A DNA stretch of 49,845 bases from an uncultured Roseburia sp. (GTDB lineage: Bacteria > Bacillota > Clostridia > Lachnospirales > Lachnospiraceae). This document shows, piece by piece, positions 1-7,456 of the stretch. The notes under the pieces are model-generated. The model searched no databases, was not told where the DNA came from, and was given only the letters and a program-made list of their open reading frames with translations. The stretch is from positions 1 to 49,845 of the forward strand of contig CAMSQM010000020.1 of assembly GCA_947062675.1 (NCBI GenBank), given 5' to 3'. A program made the position numbers and the translations under genes. The number at the start of each line of letters is the position of its first letter. Positions within the stretch are counted from its first letter, which is position 1.

Positions 1-46
1 ATAAATCTAATGCGACATCTAATATTTTTTGTTTTGTTTCATTCAT
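1..46 (-). CDS. TetR-family regulator, N-terminal fragment (runs off left edge)
   Basis: Reading the minus strand from an ATG at 46, the first 15 codons give MNETKQKILDVALDL, the typical start of the first helix of a TetR-type DNA-binding domain. A strong purine-rich ribosome binding site (GGGGGCGG, complement of 51-58) precedes it. The remainder lies outside the window, so ligand and targets cannot be judged. A near-consensus promoter and a palindrome immediately upstream suggest autoregulation, which is common in this family. The family call rests on only 15 residues plus the operator context. Confidence 0.65.
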   Translation of the reverse strand, partial: MNETKQKILDVALDL

Positions 47-65
47 TTTCCGCCCCCTGACAGTC

Positions 66-87
66 GTTAGGTAACATCATACCTAAC
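66..87. promoter_or_regulatory. Palindromic operator overlapping the -10 of the TetR promoter
   Basis: GTTAGGT (66-72) and ACCTAAC (81-87) are perfect 7-bp arms around 8 nt. The palindrome covers the -10 element (76-81), so a bound dimer would block its own promoter. A further CGTTAG copy lies at 91-96. This is inferred to be the TetR autoregulatory site. Confidence 0.6.
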
Positions 88-104
88 AACCGTTAGATTG
101 TCAA
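76..104 (-). promoter_or_regulatory. Sigma-A promoter of the left-edge TetR gene
   Basis: On the minus strand, TTGACA (104-99), a 17-nt spacer and TATGAT (81-76) form a near-consensus vegetative promoter pointing into the TetR fragment. Confidence 0.7.
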
Positions 105-119
105 TCTATTTACTCCATG

Positions 120-408
120 CTTTTCTGTTTTTTATTGATTAAAAGCCCTCAAAACGTCTTATAAGTGTTTATAGGTGGCGTCTGAAAGTGGCTTAAATCA
201 AGGGGTTGCGCGTATCTTCTTATTTTTTGTCATATCTTCTTACAGCGTGCTTTTGGAAAGTCGGGCACCATTTGGGCACCACGGGATTCGGCAGAATAAC
301 TCTCAATTATCATTTTCGTTCCATTCCTTTCCGGCCTTTTTAATGTAACTTTTGGAATAGCAGGCATAGGAAGCGGGTACCCTCTTCCGAAAAACCGCTT
401 GTTGGTAA
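120..408. other. Gene-poor stretch, possible mobile-element leftover
   Basis: I see no convincing gene in this AT-rich stretch. Short minus-strand open frames run through 180-400 but have no start with a ribosome binding site and resemble nothing I can name. Two near-identical GGGCACCA motifs occur at about 264-279. With the hairpin-rich stretch at 1112-1656 it may be the remains of an integrated element. Confidence 0.3.
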
Positions 409-489
409 GTGTCCCAAACCCTTACACATCGATTGAACTTGAAAACTGGCAGGAACAATGTTATAAAAAAATTATATAAAATCGAAAGG

Positions 490-597
490 GTGATATGGTA
501 TGAAAAGTACAGCTATGGTTATCCTGAACAAAACGAGGATGGTGACTATATTTTAACCATCCTGAAAGATGGAGGATATTATGATATTAAAATTTAA
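490..597 (+). CDS. Possible small protein or gene remnant before the acetyltransferase
   Basis: An open frame (extendable to a GTG at 409) ends at 597 and overlaps the following acetyltransferase start by 17 nt. A GTG at 490 is preceded by AAAGGG, but spacing is poor. The peptide is rich in Tyr, Asp and Gly (for example YEKYSYGYPEQNEDGDY) and has protein-like composition, yet I recognise no family. It may be the 3' end of a degraded gene translationally coupled to the acetyltransferase. Confidence 0.25.
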   Translation: MIWYEKYSYGYPEQNEDGDYILTILKDGGYYDIKI

Positions 598-1111
598 AGA
601 TTTAACAATTAGAAATGCTACTGTTGATGATGCCGGGCAATTAGCAACATGGTGGAATGACGGTACCGTTATGGCTCATGCAGGGTTTCCAAATGGCACG
701 GGTCAGACAGCGAAAGATATTGCCGATAGTCTGAAAAATGATAGCGATAATTCTCACAGGCGCTTAATTATTGAGGTTGCCCACATTCCTGTAGGCGAAA
801 TGAATTATCGTAACAAGGGCAAAGCCACGGCTGAAATAGGAATAAAGATTTGTGACTTTTCGTTGCACAATAAGGGTTTGGGTAAAAAGCTGCTTAGTAT
901 GCTTATATCATCATTATTTAACGACATGGGATATAAGAAAATCATTCTTGACACGAATGTCAACAATAAAAGAGCGCAACATGTTTACGAAGAACTTGGC
1001 TTCAGAAAGCTACGGGTTTTGGAAAACTCATGGAAAAACCAGCCTGGAGAATTGCAGTCGTCTATTGATTATGAAATGTACCAGGAGGACTTCATAAACT
1101 TCGCAAAATGA
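581..1111 (+). CDS. GNAT-family N-acetyltransferase
   Basis: About 176 residues with a GNAT fold of the RimJ/RimL type: an N-terminal strand-rich substrate part (LTIRNATVDDAGQLATWWND) and an acetyl-CoA-binding region containing GLGKKLLSMLIS, followed by the NNKRAQHVYEELGF segment typical of beta6/beta7. The family transfers acetyl groups from acetyl-CoA to amines on proteins or small molecules, including aminoglycosides; the substrate here is unknown. The start at 581 is chosen over an ATG at 569 because GGAGG at 571-575 lies just upstream of 581. It stands between two stretches that look like mobile-element scar, so it may be imported cargo. Confidence 0.9.
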   Translation: MILKFKDLTIRNATVDDAGQLATWWNDGTVMAHAGFPNGTGQTAKDIADSLKNDSDNSHRRLIIEVAHIPVGEMNYRNKGKATAEIGIKICDFSLHNKGLGKKLLSMLISSLFNDMGYKKIILDTNVNNKRAQHVYEELGFRKLRVLENSWKNQPGELQSSIDYEMYQEDFINFAK

Positions 1112-1150
1112 GCAGATCTCCATGTGCAAATAGCAGAGCCATCCGCCCTT

Positions 1151-1186
1151 GTCAACGATAAAATAAACGGCTTTGCCGTCGTTGAC
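1151..1186. repeat. Two-part hairpin
   Basis: Outer arms GTCAACG (1151-1157) and CGTTGAC (1180-1186) enclose inner arms ACGGC (1167-1171) and GCCGT (1175-1179). No T-run follows, so a simple intrinsic terminator is unlikely; such structures are common near transfer or recombination sites. Confidence 0.6.
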
Positions 1187-1218
1187 ATGCCCGCCTGCCC
1201 CTGCCTGCCGGGCAATTA

Positions 1219-1251
1219 AGAGGGTGAAAGCAACAAGTGCTTCCGCCCTCT
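1219..1251. repeat. Interrupted hairpin
   Basis: AGAGGG (1219-1224) pairs with CCCTCT (1246-1251) and AAGCA (1228-1232) with TGCTT (1238-1242), separated by a 3x3 internal loop. Function unknown; it lies between two other hairpins in the putative element scar. Confidence 0.5.
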
Positions 1252-1317
1252 CTTCATAGTCGGGAACGAAAGTTACGCAGCAGAGGTTTATGGAGCCTTG
1301 ATTTAAGCGGCTTTCAA

Positions 1318-1352
1318 AGCACAGGAAACCCTGGTTAAGGGTTTCTTGTGCT
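1318..1352. repeat. 14-bp-stem hairpin
   Basis: Arms 1318-1331 and 1339-1352 pair over 14 bp with one G-T wobble (core GAAACCC/GGGTTTC) around a 7-nt loop. No poly-T follows. It is the third stem-loop of the putative element end. Confidence 0.6.
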
Positions 1353-1531
1353 ACCCCTTAAAACGCCGTTCTACCGCGAGACAAAACCGATGGAAAAAAC
1401 CTGGTGTTCTGTGGTCTGATTTACCATATTACTTTATAACTTCTTATTTATCTGCAAAAATATGGTGTTTCGTTGATGACGGTGCTGATCTCTTGTCACA
1501 GTCCGTTTTAATAGACACTATAACTAATAAG

Positions 1532-1569
1532 ATATGCACAAATGTAAAGGTGACAACATTTGTGCATAT
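1532..1569. repeat. Perfect 14-bp inverted repeat, 10-nt loop
   Basis: ATATGCACAAATGT (1532-1545) is exactly inverted at 1556-1569. It lies 88 bp beyond the 3' end of the SIR2-STAND gene and has no adjacent T-run. It could be an operator, a recombination site or a transcript-end structure; the sequence does not decide. Confidence 0.65.
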
Positions 1570-1656
1570 TACGGCATCCAATGGCCGGAATGTGAAGTTA
1601 ATCAGTCAGAATTCATCTATACTTTGAAAGACAATTTTCCTGTGGCAGTATATTTT

Positions 1657-4600
1657 TTACAGGTGCAATAAAAGCTGATACCGGACTGTATGATCAGGAT
1701 GGTCGCATAAATATCCGCTTAGCGCTTCCTTAAACCGGGGAATAACATTGGTGTTAGAACGCAGAAAAGCTGCGATATCAGTAACTGTTGACGCGACATC
1801 GGCATCGCTCTGCTGCAAAGCCAGATTGAACCAGATCAGAGCATGGCACAATTGAATCTTTCTATTTTGGGGATACCGGTCAAAAATTTCCATGGACCGG
1901 GCAAGGGTACAACGGATTTCGGACTCGCTTTTCTGATAAAGGGAGAAGTTTGCCAGAAAAACCGTAAAATATACCGCCATATCTTCCCGGTCTGGATTGT
2001 CCTGATACAGCTGATCCAGTCGTGCACATGTTTCAGTGCGGCCTGCCAGATCCTGTTCGTAGGAAAGGTTAACCAGTCCTTTTGCATATGAGACCATGAC
2101 CTCCGGATTGTCCGGATGGTCCTGATACAGGTGATCGAGCCTTGCAACCGTTCCGGTACAGCCTTCCAGATCCTGCTCGTAGGAAAGGTTAACCAGTCCT
2201 ATTGCATATGAGCCCACGACCTTAGGATAGCCCGGATGGTCCTGATACAGCTGATACAACCGCGCAACCGTTCCAGTGCAGCCTTTCAGATCCTGTATGG
2301 AAGAAAGGCTAACCAGTCCTTTTGCATATGAGCCCACGATCTCCGGATTGTCCGGATGGTCCTGATACAGGTGATGCAGCCTTGCAGTCGTTTCAGTGCA
2401 GCCTTCCAGATCCTGCCTGCAGGAAAGGTTAAACAGTCCTTCTGCATAGGGGACCACGATCACCGGATAGCCCGGATGGTTGTGATACAGGTGATGCAGC
2501 CTTGCAGCCGTTTCAGTGCGGCCTTCCAGATCCTGCTCGCAGGAAAGGATAACCAGTCCTGTTGCATATAAGACTATGATCTCCGGATTGTCCGGATTGT
2601 TCTGATACAGCAGATGCAGCTTTGCAGCCGTTTCAGTGCGGCCTGCCAGATCCTGCTGACAGGAAAGGCCAACCAGTCCTATTGCATATGAGACCACGAC
2701 CTGAGGAGTGCCCGGATGGTCCTGATACAGCTGATCCAGTCGTGCAAATGTTTCAGTGAAGCTTTCCGGATCCTGTTTGCTGGCAAGGTTAACCAGTCCT
2801 TTTGTATATTGGGCCACGACCTGAGGAGTGCTCAGATGGTTCTGATACAGCAGATGCAACCGCGCAATCGTTTCAGTGCAGCCTTCCAGATCCTGCCTGC
2901 CGGCAAGGTTAACCAGTCCTTCTGCATATGAGACTATGATCTCCGGATTGTCCGGATGATTCTGATACAGTTGATGCAGCCGTGCGGCGGTTTCAGTGCA
3001 GCCTTCCAGATCCTGCTTGGAAGAAAGGCTAACCAGTCCTTTTGCATATGAGACTACGATCACCGGATCGCCCGGATGGTTCTGATACAGCTTCTCAAGC
3101 GCTCCAACGGTTTCATTTTGCTCTGACTGACTCTGCTTTAAGGACACAATAAGCAGGCCCGTAGCATAAGATTCTGCAACCCCTGTATCATGTTGCATGT
3201 CATCATATAATTGCATAAGCCGGTCAACGGCAACTCCTGCATCATCTGGATAATAGTCCGCATATCTCAACAGAATATATCCGTAAATTCTGGCGGGGCG
3301 AAGATTCTGAGGTTTTGCCTGAAAAAAAGTGTTCCAGTAAGCGGACTGTTCTCTGAGCCGGTCACTGTAATCACAAAGGAGATTTGCGAGGACAGACAGC
3401 TGCCCCGGGTCCTGCTCCCATTCCTGGGGGAATAGGAGTTCTTTCTTGCCTTCCCCGAGTGCCATGTTCAGAATCAGGTGTTCTTTTATAAGATCCGGGC
3501 AGGAAAGCGAAATCACCTTCAGCTGTTCTCTTCCAGCTGTTTTTTCAATGAGATTGCCAGACGGGTCTGATGTAATTGAACTGAGCAGCGCGGTGTCCAG
3601 AATCCCCAGTCCCTCTAAGAACTCTTGAAAGTCCATATCTGCGTCTTCTATTTTCTTCATGAGCTTTGGATAGCGTTCCATCTCTGCATCAGCCAAAAAC
3701 AGGAATCCACGAACACAGGAACGGGCAAGTAATTCCTTCAGTTCCGAGCGCAGCGTTCTGGTAACATCCTTTCCGGTTATGCCCTGAAGGCGATTAAAGT
3801 GAAAATTCAGTTCCCGGTCCAGCAGAGTGTCCAACACCTTTTTACGATCCCAGTTAGCGGGGTCTTTGCCCTGACATTGAGCATCGGCAATGGCAACGGC
3901 ATATATAGGTCGTTGCAACCCGGGGTCCACCCGTTCCAGGGTTTTTAGCAGAATCTCTGAATTAAGTTTCTGTCCGGCAGCAGCGGCATAATCATCCATG
4001 ATGGCAATCAGGTCTGTATCGGTCATAGGTTTCAGGTACAGGAAATTTTCATTATAGCACCATTCACCCGGGATATTGTCACAAGGTTCTGCGCCCAGCC
4101 ATGAGGAGGAATTCAAATCCCTGCCTTCCCGCTCCAGCAAAAGGATACGAAGCTTCTCGCTACGGGGACGGCGGACCACCCTGTTGAGCCACCGTCTGAC
4201 CAATTCCATATGGGCCTGGACATCGTCCAGAACCACAATAGTGCGCGGAACCTCTGGATTCCATGTATCCAGGGCTTCAATGCAGGTAGCATTACTGTCT
4301 TTGGACGGGCGTGCCTCAAAACGCTCAATCTGCCAGCCGTCCTTACGACGGTGATTTGTAAATTCATAAACAAGGCGGCTTTTACCCATACCGCCGGGGC
4401 CCGTGACCGCCCACCAGCTTATGACATCGTCACTGGCGCAGAAAGCTTCCAGTGATTCCAATTCCTGCTTTCGTCCTGTAAAAGGGAAATAATCCGAATC
4501 AAACAGCAGGCGATGTTCTTCCCTGGTCGAAACGGAAACCATTCCGGATGCTGCCCAGAGTTTTTGATAGGATATCTGATCTGTCTCCTCCAACAGCCGT

Positions 4601-5478
4601 TCCAGGATAACACGGACAGCATCGTGGTCGCTGTCGTCATAAAAAACAGGCAGGATACCAAGGTCATTCATTTCCTTCAGACGTTGGGGAATTTCAAATT
4701 CTTTGCAGCCCAGGATAGCATAGTGACGGATGCCGGGCTGAGCCAGGGTCACGCTCTTTAGTACTTCCATCGTTCGGTCCACATTAAGACTGCATCCCAA
4801 AAACAGCAGTCTGCGGTTTTCAAACCATCGGGTTAACTCCTGAACCAGGGGGCTTTTGTCCGCATATTTTTCTGTATACTGTTTTCCGGTAAACACAAGA
4901 TCGTTTATGGAAACGGTTTCGCTGCCAATATCGCCATGAAGCTTGAACAGTCCGAGGGACTGGTTTTGACGAAGCTGCTCCAGGCGGTCCTGTTGATTTG
5001 GCGTTACTACCTGAATTGACTTACCGCTCCTGTTCAGATAGATGTTTTCCAAAACGCGGTCGAAATTAGTTGTCATTATCAGCCCTTTTTGAAAGAGGTA
5101 TGGCAACGTAAAGACTGCACTGGCATGGAGCCTTTCCGGCGGACAGGTATCGTATTTGTCTGGAGAAATCAGATCTGGAAGCTGATCAAGCATTGCCGGA
5201 TATGCTTCAAGAATCATCTGTGCAGCTTCCTCGTAAGCGCCGTCATTAATCTTCTTCAGGGCAGCCTGGCGTTCGTCCGCTATCAGTATAAATTCTGCCA
5301 GCTCACGCAGGACAGCTCCCCAGAGCTTATAGCCACAAAACACAGACATTCCTGCACCGACGAATGGAATAAGACTGTTGTTTTTCTGTGCCCCGGCAAT
5401 TTTGCTGTAAATTGAGCGATTATGTTTAGGGTAGAAATTCATCACATCGTCGAATTTAATCCTGTTCAATACGGACAC
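1657..5478 (-). CDS. SIR2-STAND NTPase with C-terminal tandem repeats (Avs5-like antiphage candidate)
   Basis: This 1273-residue protein has three parts. Residues ~25-300 are SIR2-like: FVGAGMS (39-45), TTNFD with Asn138 and KLHGD with His181, the two positions essential in SIR2 NADase effectors, then LLFLGCS (~224). Residues ~330-760 form a STAND ATPase with Walker A GPGGMGKS (360-367) and Walker B IVVLDD (414-419). Residues ~770-1170 are about ten 40-residue helical repeats (YAxGLVxLSxxQDLEG... ARLxxLYQxHP), TPR-like. In the family, the repeats sense a phage protein, the STAND part oligomerises and SIR2 depletes NAD+, causing abortive infection. That role here is inference. The annotated start is GTG; a TTG at 5469-5467 with AGGTG upstream is better placed. 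Single gene with its own promoter, next to a possible mobile-element scar. Confidence 0.88.
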   Translation of the reverse strand: MSVLNRIKFDDVMNFYPKHNRSIYSKIAGAQKNNSLIPFVGAGMSVFCGYKLWGAVLRELAEFILIADERQAALKKINDGAYEEAAQMILEAYPAMLDQLPDLISPDKYDTCPPERLHASAVFTLPYLFQKGLIMTTNFDRVLENIYLNRSGKSIQVVTPNQQDRLEQLRQNQSLGLFKLHGDIGSETVSINDLVFTGKQYTEKYADKSPLVQELTRWFENRRLLFLGCSLNVDRTMEVLKSVTLAQPGIRHYAILGCKEFEIPQRLKEMNDLGILPVFYDDSDHDAVRVILERLLEETDQISYQKLWAASGMVSVSTREEHRLLFDSDYFPFTGRKQELESLEAFCASDDVISWWAVTGPGGMGKSRLVYEFTNHRRKDGWQIERFEARPSKDSNATCIEALDTWNPEVPRTIVVLDDVQAHMELVRRWLNRVVRRPRSEKLRILLLEREGRDLNSSSWLGAEPCDNIPGEWCYNENFLYLKPMTDTDLIAIMDDYAAAAGQKLNSEILLKTLERVDPGLQRPIYAVAIADAQCQGKDPANWDRKKVLDTLLDRELNFHFNRLQGITGKDVTRTLRSELKELLARSCVRGFLFLADAEMERYPKLMKKIEDADMDFQEFLEGLGILDTALLSSITSDPSGNLIEKTAGREQLKVISLSCPDLIKEHLILNMALGEGKKELLFPQEWEQDPGQLSVLANLLCDYSDRLREQSAYWNTFFQAKPQNLRPARIYGYILLRYADYYPDDAGVAVDRLMQLYDDMQHDTGVAESYATGLLIVSLKQSQSEQNETVGALEKLYQNHPGDPVIVVSYAKGLVSLSSKQDLEGCTETAARLHQLYQNHPDNPEIIVSYAEGLVNLAGRQDLEGCTETIARLHLLYQNHLSTPQVVAQYTKGLVNLASKQDPESFTETFARLDQLYQDHPGTPQVVVSYAIGLVGLSCQQDLAGRTETAAKLHLLYQNNPDNPEIIVLYATGLVILSCEQDLEGRTETAARLHHLYHNHPGYPVIVVPYAEGLFNLSCRQDLEGCTETTARLHHLYQDHPDNPEIVGSYAKGLVSLSSIQDLKGCTGTVARLYQLYQDHPGYPKVVGSYAIGLVNLSYEQDLEGCTGTVARLDHLYQDHPDNPEVMVSYAKGLVNLSYEQDLAGRTETCARLDQLYQDNPDREDMAVYFTVFLANFSLYQKSESEIRCTLARSMEIFDRYPQNRKIQLCHALIWFNLALQQSDADVASTVTDIAAFLRSNTNVIPRFKEALSGYLCDHPDHTVRYQLLLHL
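1960..3165 (-). repeat. About ten tandem 120-bp repeats inside the SIR2-STAND gene
   Basis: Near-identical DNA blocks recur exactly every 120 bp (compare the stretches beginning at 2281, 2401, 2521, 2641, 2761, 2881 and 3001). Each encodes one 40-residue repeat. Differences cluster at a few codons, for example the residues after QDLEG and the HPDNP/HPGYP/HPGTP turn. Such similarity at the DNA level points to recent expansion or homogenisation. Confidence 0.9.
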
Positions 5479-5502
5479 CTGCCATTCTTTTGTAGTACAT
5501 TT

Positions 5503-5531
5503 AGTGTATCATCGCATTCGGAAAATTTCAA
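5503..5531 (-). promoter_or_regulatory. Probable promoter of the SIR2-STAND gene
   Basis: On the minus strand TTGAAA (5531-5526), 17 nt and TACACT (5508-5503) form a moderate sigma-A promoter about 25-35 bp before the start codon. Confidence 0.5.
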
Positions 5532-5598
5532 TTAATTTCGACATCCACCTTCGCCCGACTGTTTTTCGTTTTGCTTATGATCACATGATAAATGTTAT

Positions 5599-6384
5599 TC
5601 ACTGGACGGTTTTGCCTACAATGTAAAGTTCATTATCTTTCCTTTCAGAACAGGCTTTTCTGAGCGCCAGCGCTGCTGCCGAGACCATTGCCCCGTTTAC
5701 TTTGCGGGCTGATTGCGGGCACTGTACAACACATCTCATGCAGGAAATACATTTTTTACTGTCCGCATATTTTATATGATCTCTGCTGATTGCCTGCGTC
5801 GGACACTTTTCGGCGCAAAGACCGCAACGGACACACTTGTCAGTGGCTTTTGGAACTAAGCCGCCACCGCCGGCTTTCCTGTACGGGCGATTGCCGGGTA
5901 TCTGAAATTCAGACATATCTTCATTGCAGAATTCTGTCTTTTCAAGAATCTGTTCTGCAAAACGGCGCAGTTGATCCCTGTCTTTCTGATCGGGCCTGCC
6001 CGTTGCGTACTGGTGCATGATAGAATGTTCCGCGATTGCTGAAATAGCTGCAATAACATTAAAATTACTCTGTTCTGCAATATCCCGTAATTCAAGAAGC
6101 GTATCTTCGTATGCCCGGTTTCCGTACACGCAAACGATAACACACTGAGCATGATTTCCGTTTATTTTTGTGAGACGTTCAGCCGCAGGAGCGGGTACCC
6201 GTCCTCCATATGAGGGAACCGCAATTACCGCGATATCATCTTGTGAAAAGTTCAGGGCAGAATACTCATTTCCGGCATCGGTTAAGTCAATCTTTCTGAC
6301 CTGATTTTCCCATGTTGATGTTATGGTATCCAGAACCTGCTGTGTTCCTCCTGTCGGGCTGAAAACAATCTGAGTGACTTTCAT
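5599..6384 (-). CDS. EFR1-type flavodoxin/ferredoxin fusion protein
   Basis: 261 residues. The N-terminal half is a flavodoxin-like fold starting with IVFSPTGGT, the FMN phosphate-binding loop typical of EFR1 proteins, with a second conserved segment AVPSYGGRVPAPA. The C-terminal part holds two 4Fe-4S clusters: CVRCGLCAEKCP and CISCMRCVVQCP. The family is thought to carry electrons in anaerobes; partner and physiological role are not established. Start supported by GGAGGGG just upstream and by a perfect consensus promoter. Single gene, divergent from the membrane methyltransferase gene. Confidence 0.9.
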   Translation of the reverse strand: MKVTQIVFSPTGGTQQVLDTITSTWENQVRKIDLTDAGNEYSALNFSQDDIAVIAVPSYGGRVPAPAAERLTKINGNHAQCVIVCVYGNRAYEDTLLELRDIAEQSNFNVIAAISAIAEHSIMHQYATGRPDQKDRDQLRRFAEQILEKTEFCNEDMSEFQIPGNRPYRKAGGGGLVPKATDKCVRCGLCAEKCPTQAISRDHIKYADSKKCISCMRCVVQCPQSARKVNGAMVSAAALALRKACSERKDNELYIVGKTVQ

Positions 6385-6416
6385 ATCTGCCCCTCCTGTA
6401 ATTTTAGATTTGCTCC

Positions 6417-6445
6417 ATTATAGCAATCCTGTGATATAATGTCAA
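6417..6445 (-). promoter_or_regulatory. Perfect consensus promoter of the EFR1 gene
   Basis: Minus strand TTGACA (6445-6440), 17-nt spacer, TATAAT (6422-6417), about 35 bp ahead of the start codon. An exact sigma-A consensus implies strong expression unless repressed. Confidence 0.85.
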
Positions 6446-6482
6446 AATTTACACCGGCGCCAATATGTGTGCATACCCGCTA

Positions 6483-6511
6483 TTGACGATGTTATTACCA
6501 TATAGTAATGT
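6483..6511 (+). promoter_or_regulatory. Probable promoter for the membrane methyltransferase gene
   Basis: TTGACG (6483-6488), 17 nt, TAATGT (6506-6511), back to back with the EFR1 promoter. Confidence 0.45.
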
Positions 6512-6529
6512 TTAATATGGAAAGGTGAC

Positions 6530-6670
6530 ATGAATCAGGAATCGGCTAAAACTTATCATGACGGAAAATGGGTAATGTTTGAACCGGCTGAAGGAAAAGT
6601 AACCGGACTGACTGGCTGCAGGACAGTGCGGAAAATACAGGCGGGAGGGAGAAAATGGAATTTAAGCTGA
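6530..6670 (+). CDS. 46-residue ORF, possibly the remnant of a longer gene
   Basis: ATG at 6530 is preceded by AAAGGTG and opens a 46-residue frame beginning MNQESAKTYHDGKWVMFEP, which overlaps the next gene by 16 nt. The opening reads like the tail of a longer cytosolic domain (a TYHDGKW-type segment), so it could be a decayed gene or a small coupled leader peptide. I cannot assign it with confidence. Confidence 0.35.
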   Translation: MNQESAKTYHDGKWVMFEPAEGKVTGLTGCRTVRKIQAGGRKWNLS

Positions 6671-7236
6671 TTTCCATGGCAAGCCTGATAGCTTTCTACG
6701 GCTGCTATTTTGTGAAAATGTTTCAGCAGAAAAGACAGGGAATACAGACGGACCAGATTGGAAAGGACAAAGTTGGTTTTGTAAAATTCGTGGAAGTCAC
6801 AATGAAGGTTGCGGCGATACTTGTTTTTACAGCAGATCTTATCTGTATCTTAACCTGGAGAGGTCAGGGGCTTACTGCTGTCCGGGTTACGGGCGCAGGG
6901 CTGAGCGTTGCGGGAACGATTGTATTTATTGCTGCAGTATGGACTATGCGTGACAGCTGGCGCGCGGGGGTTTCCAGAACCGATAAAACTGAACTTGTAA
7001 CAGGCGGTATTTATCAAATTAGCCGCAACCCTGCTTTTCTGGGTTTTGACCTTTTGTATACCGGTATATTACTGATGTTTTTTAACTGGAGTTTGTTCAG
7101 CCTGACCGTCTTTGCGGTCATCATGTATCATTTGCAGATTGTCAAAGTTGAGGAAGATTTTCTGTCTGCCACATTTGGAGATGAGTATCTGCAGTATAAG
7201 AAAAAAGTTCGCCGCTATATTGGCAGAAAGGGATAA
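6655..7236 (+). CDS. Isoprenylcysteine/phospholipid methyltransferase-like membrane protein
   Basis: 193 residues with about four or five membrane segments and, near the C terminus, the ICMT/PEMT hallmark: a TGGIYQISRNPAFLGF segment and, after the last hydrophobic hairpin, VEEDFLSATFGDEYLQYKK. These bind S-adenosylmethionine in isoprenylcysteine carboxyl methyltransferase and PEMT relatives. In bacteria such small proteins methylate membrane or hydrophobic substrates, but the substrate of this one is unknown. Start backed by GGGAGG at about 6645. A strong terminator follows within 20 bp of the stop, so it is the last gene of its transcript. Confidence 0.85.
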   Translation: MEFKLISMASLIAFYGCYFVKMFQQKRQGIQTDQIGKDKVGFVKFVEVTMKVAAILVFTADLICILTWRGQGLTAVRVTGAGLSVAGTIVFIAAVWTMRDSWRAGVSRTDKTELVTGGIYQISRNPAFLGFDLLYTGILLMFFNWSLFSLTVFAVIMYHLQIVKVEEDFLSATFGDEYLQYKKKVRRYIGRKG

Positions 7237-7251
7237 CATTCATTTCATGGA

Positions 7252-7287
7252 GAGAAAACCGGACGGGAAACGCCGTCCGGTTTTCTC
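7252..7287 (+). terminator. Intrinsic terminator after the methyltransferase gene
   Basis: A perfect 15-bp stem (7252-7266 with 7273-7287, core ACCGGACGG/CCGTCCGGT) around a 6-nt loop, the 3' arm ending in TTTTCTC. Confidence 0.85.
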
Positions 7288-7297
7288 TGGTGTCTGA

Positions 7298-7426
7298 ATG
7301 CGCTTTGTGAAAAAAATTAAAATATGGCATCATTTAAGGGAAGGAATCCGCACAGGGGAACGTCATGTGATCCTGAATGAAATCAGGCAGGGGTATCAGG
7401 CAGATAATACCGGAACCGCAATCTGA
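7298..7426 (+). CDS. Doubtful 42-residue ORF
   Basis: ATG at 7298 opens a short basic frame (MRFVKKIKIWHHLREG...) ending at 7426 just before the next acetyltransferase. Composition is protein-like but there is no clear ribosome binding site and it begins right after a terminator. It could be a remnant or chance. Confidence 0.2.
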   Translation: MRFVKKIKIWHHLREGIRTGERHVILNEIRQGYQADNTGTAI

Positions 7427-7456
7427 GCAATAAGAAATTTAGAAAGGTAATTCAGA

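Larger units (their letters stand above)
1112..1656. other. Hairpin-rich non-coding stretch resembling the end of an integrative element
   Basis: This 545-bp gap holds four strong inverted repeats (separate entries) but no credible gene; an open frame at 1346-1627 lacks a ribosome binding site and has an odd composition. The text at about 1140-1380 resembles conserved non-coding DNA I associate with Tn1549-type clostridial conjugative elements, but this is from memory and uncertain. No integrase, relaxase or insertion sequence is visible. Confidence 0.35.

Noticed and set aside
181-300. Minus-strand fragment ending VVPKWCPTFQKHAVRRYDKK that might be the tail of a recombinase
   Set aside because: Stop codons lie just upstream in the frame and I cannot confirm similarity to any integrase.
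1346-1627. 93-residue open frame between the acetyltransferase and the SIR2-STAND gene
   Set aside because: No ribosome binding site, starts inside a hairpin arm and spans another palindrome; composition looks like chance.
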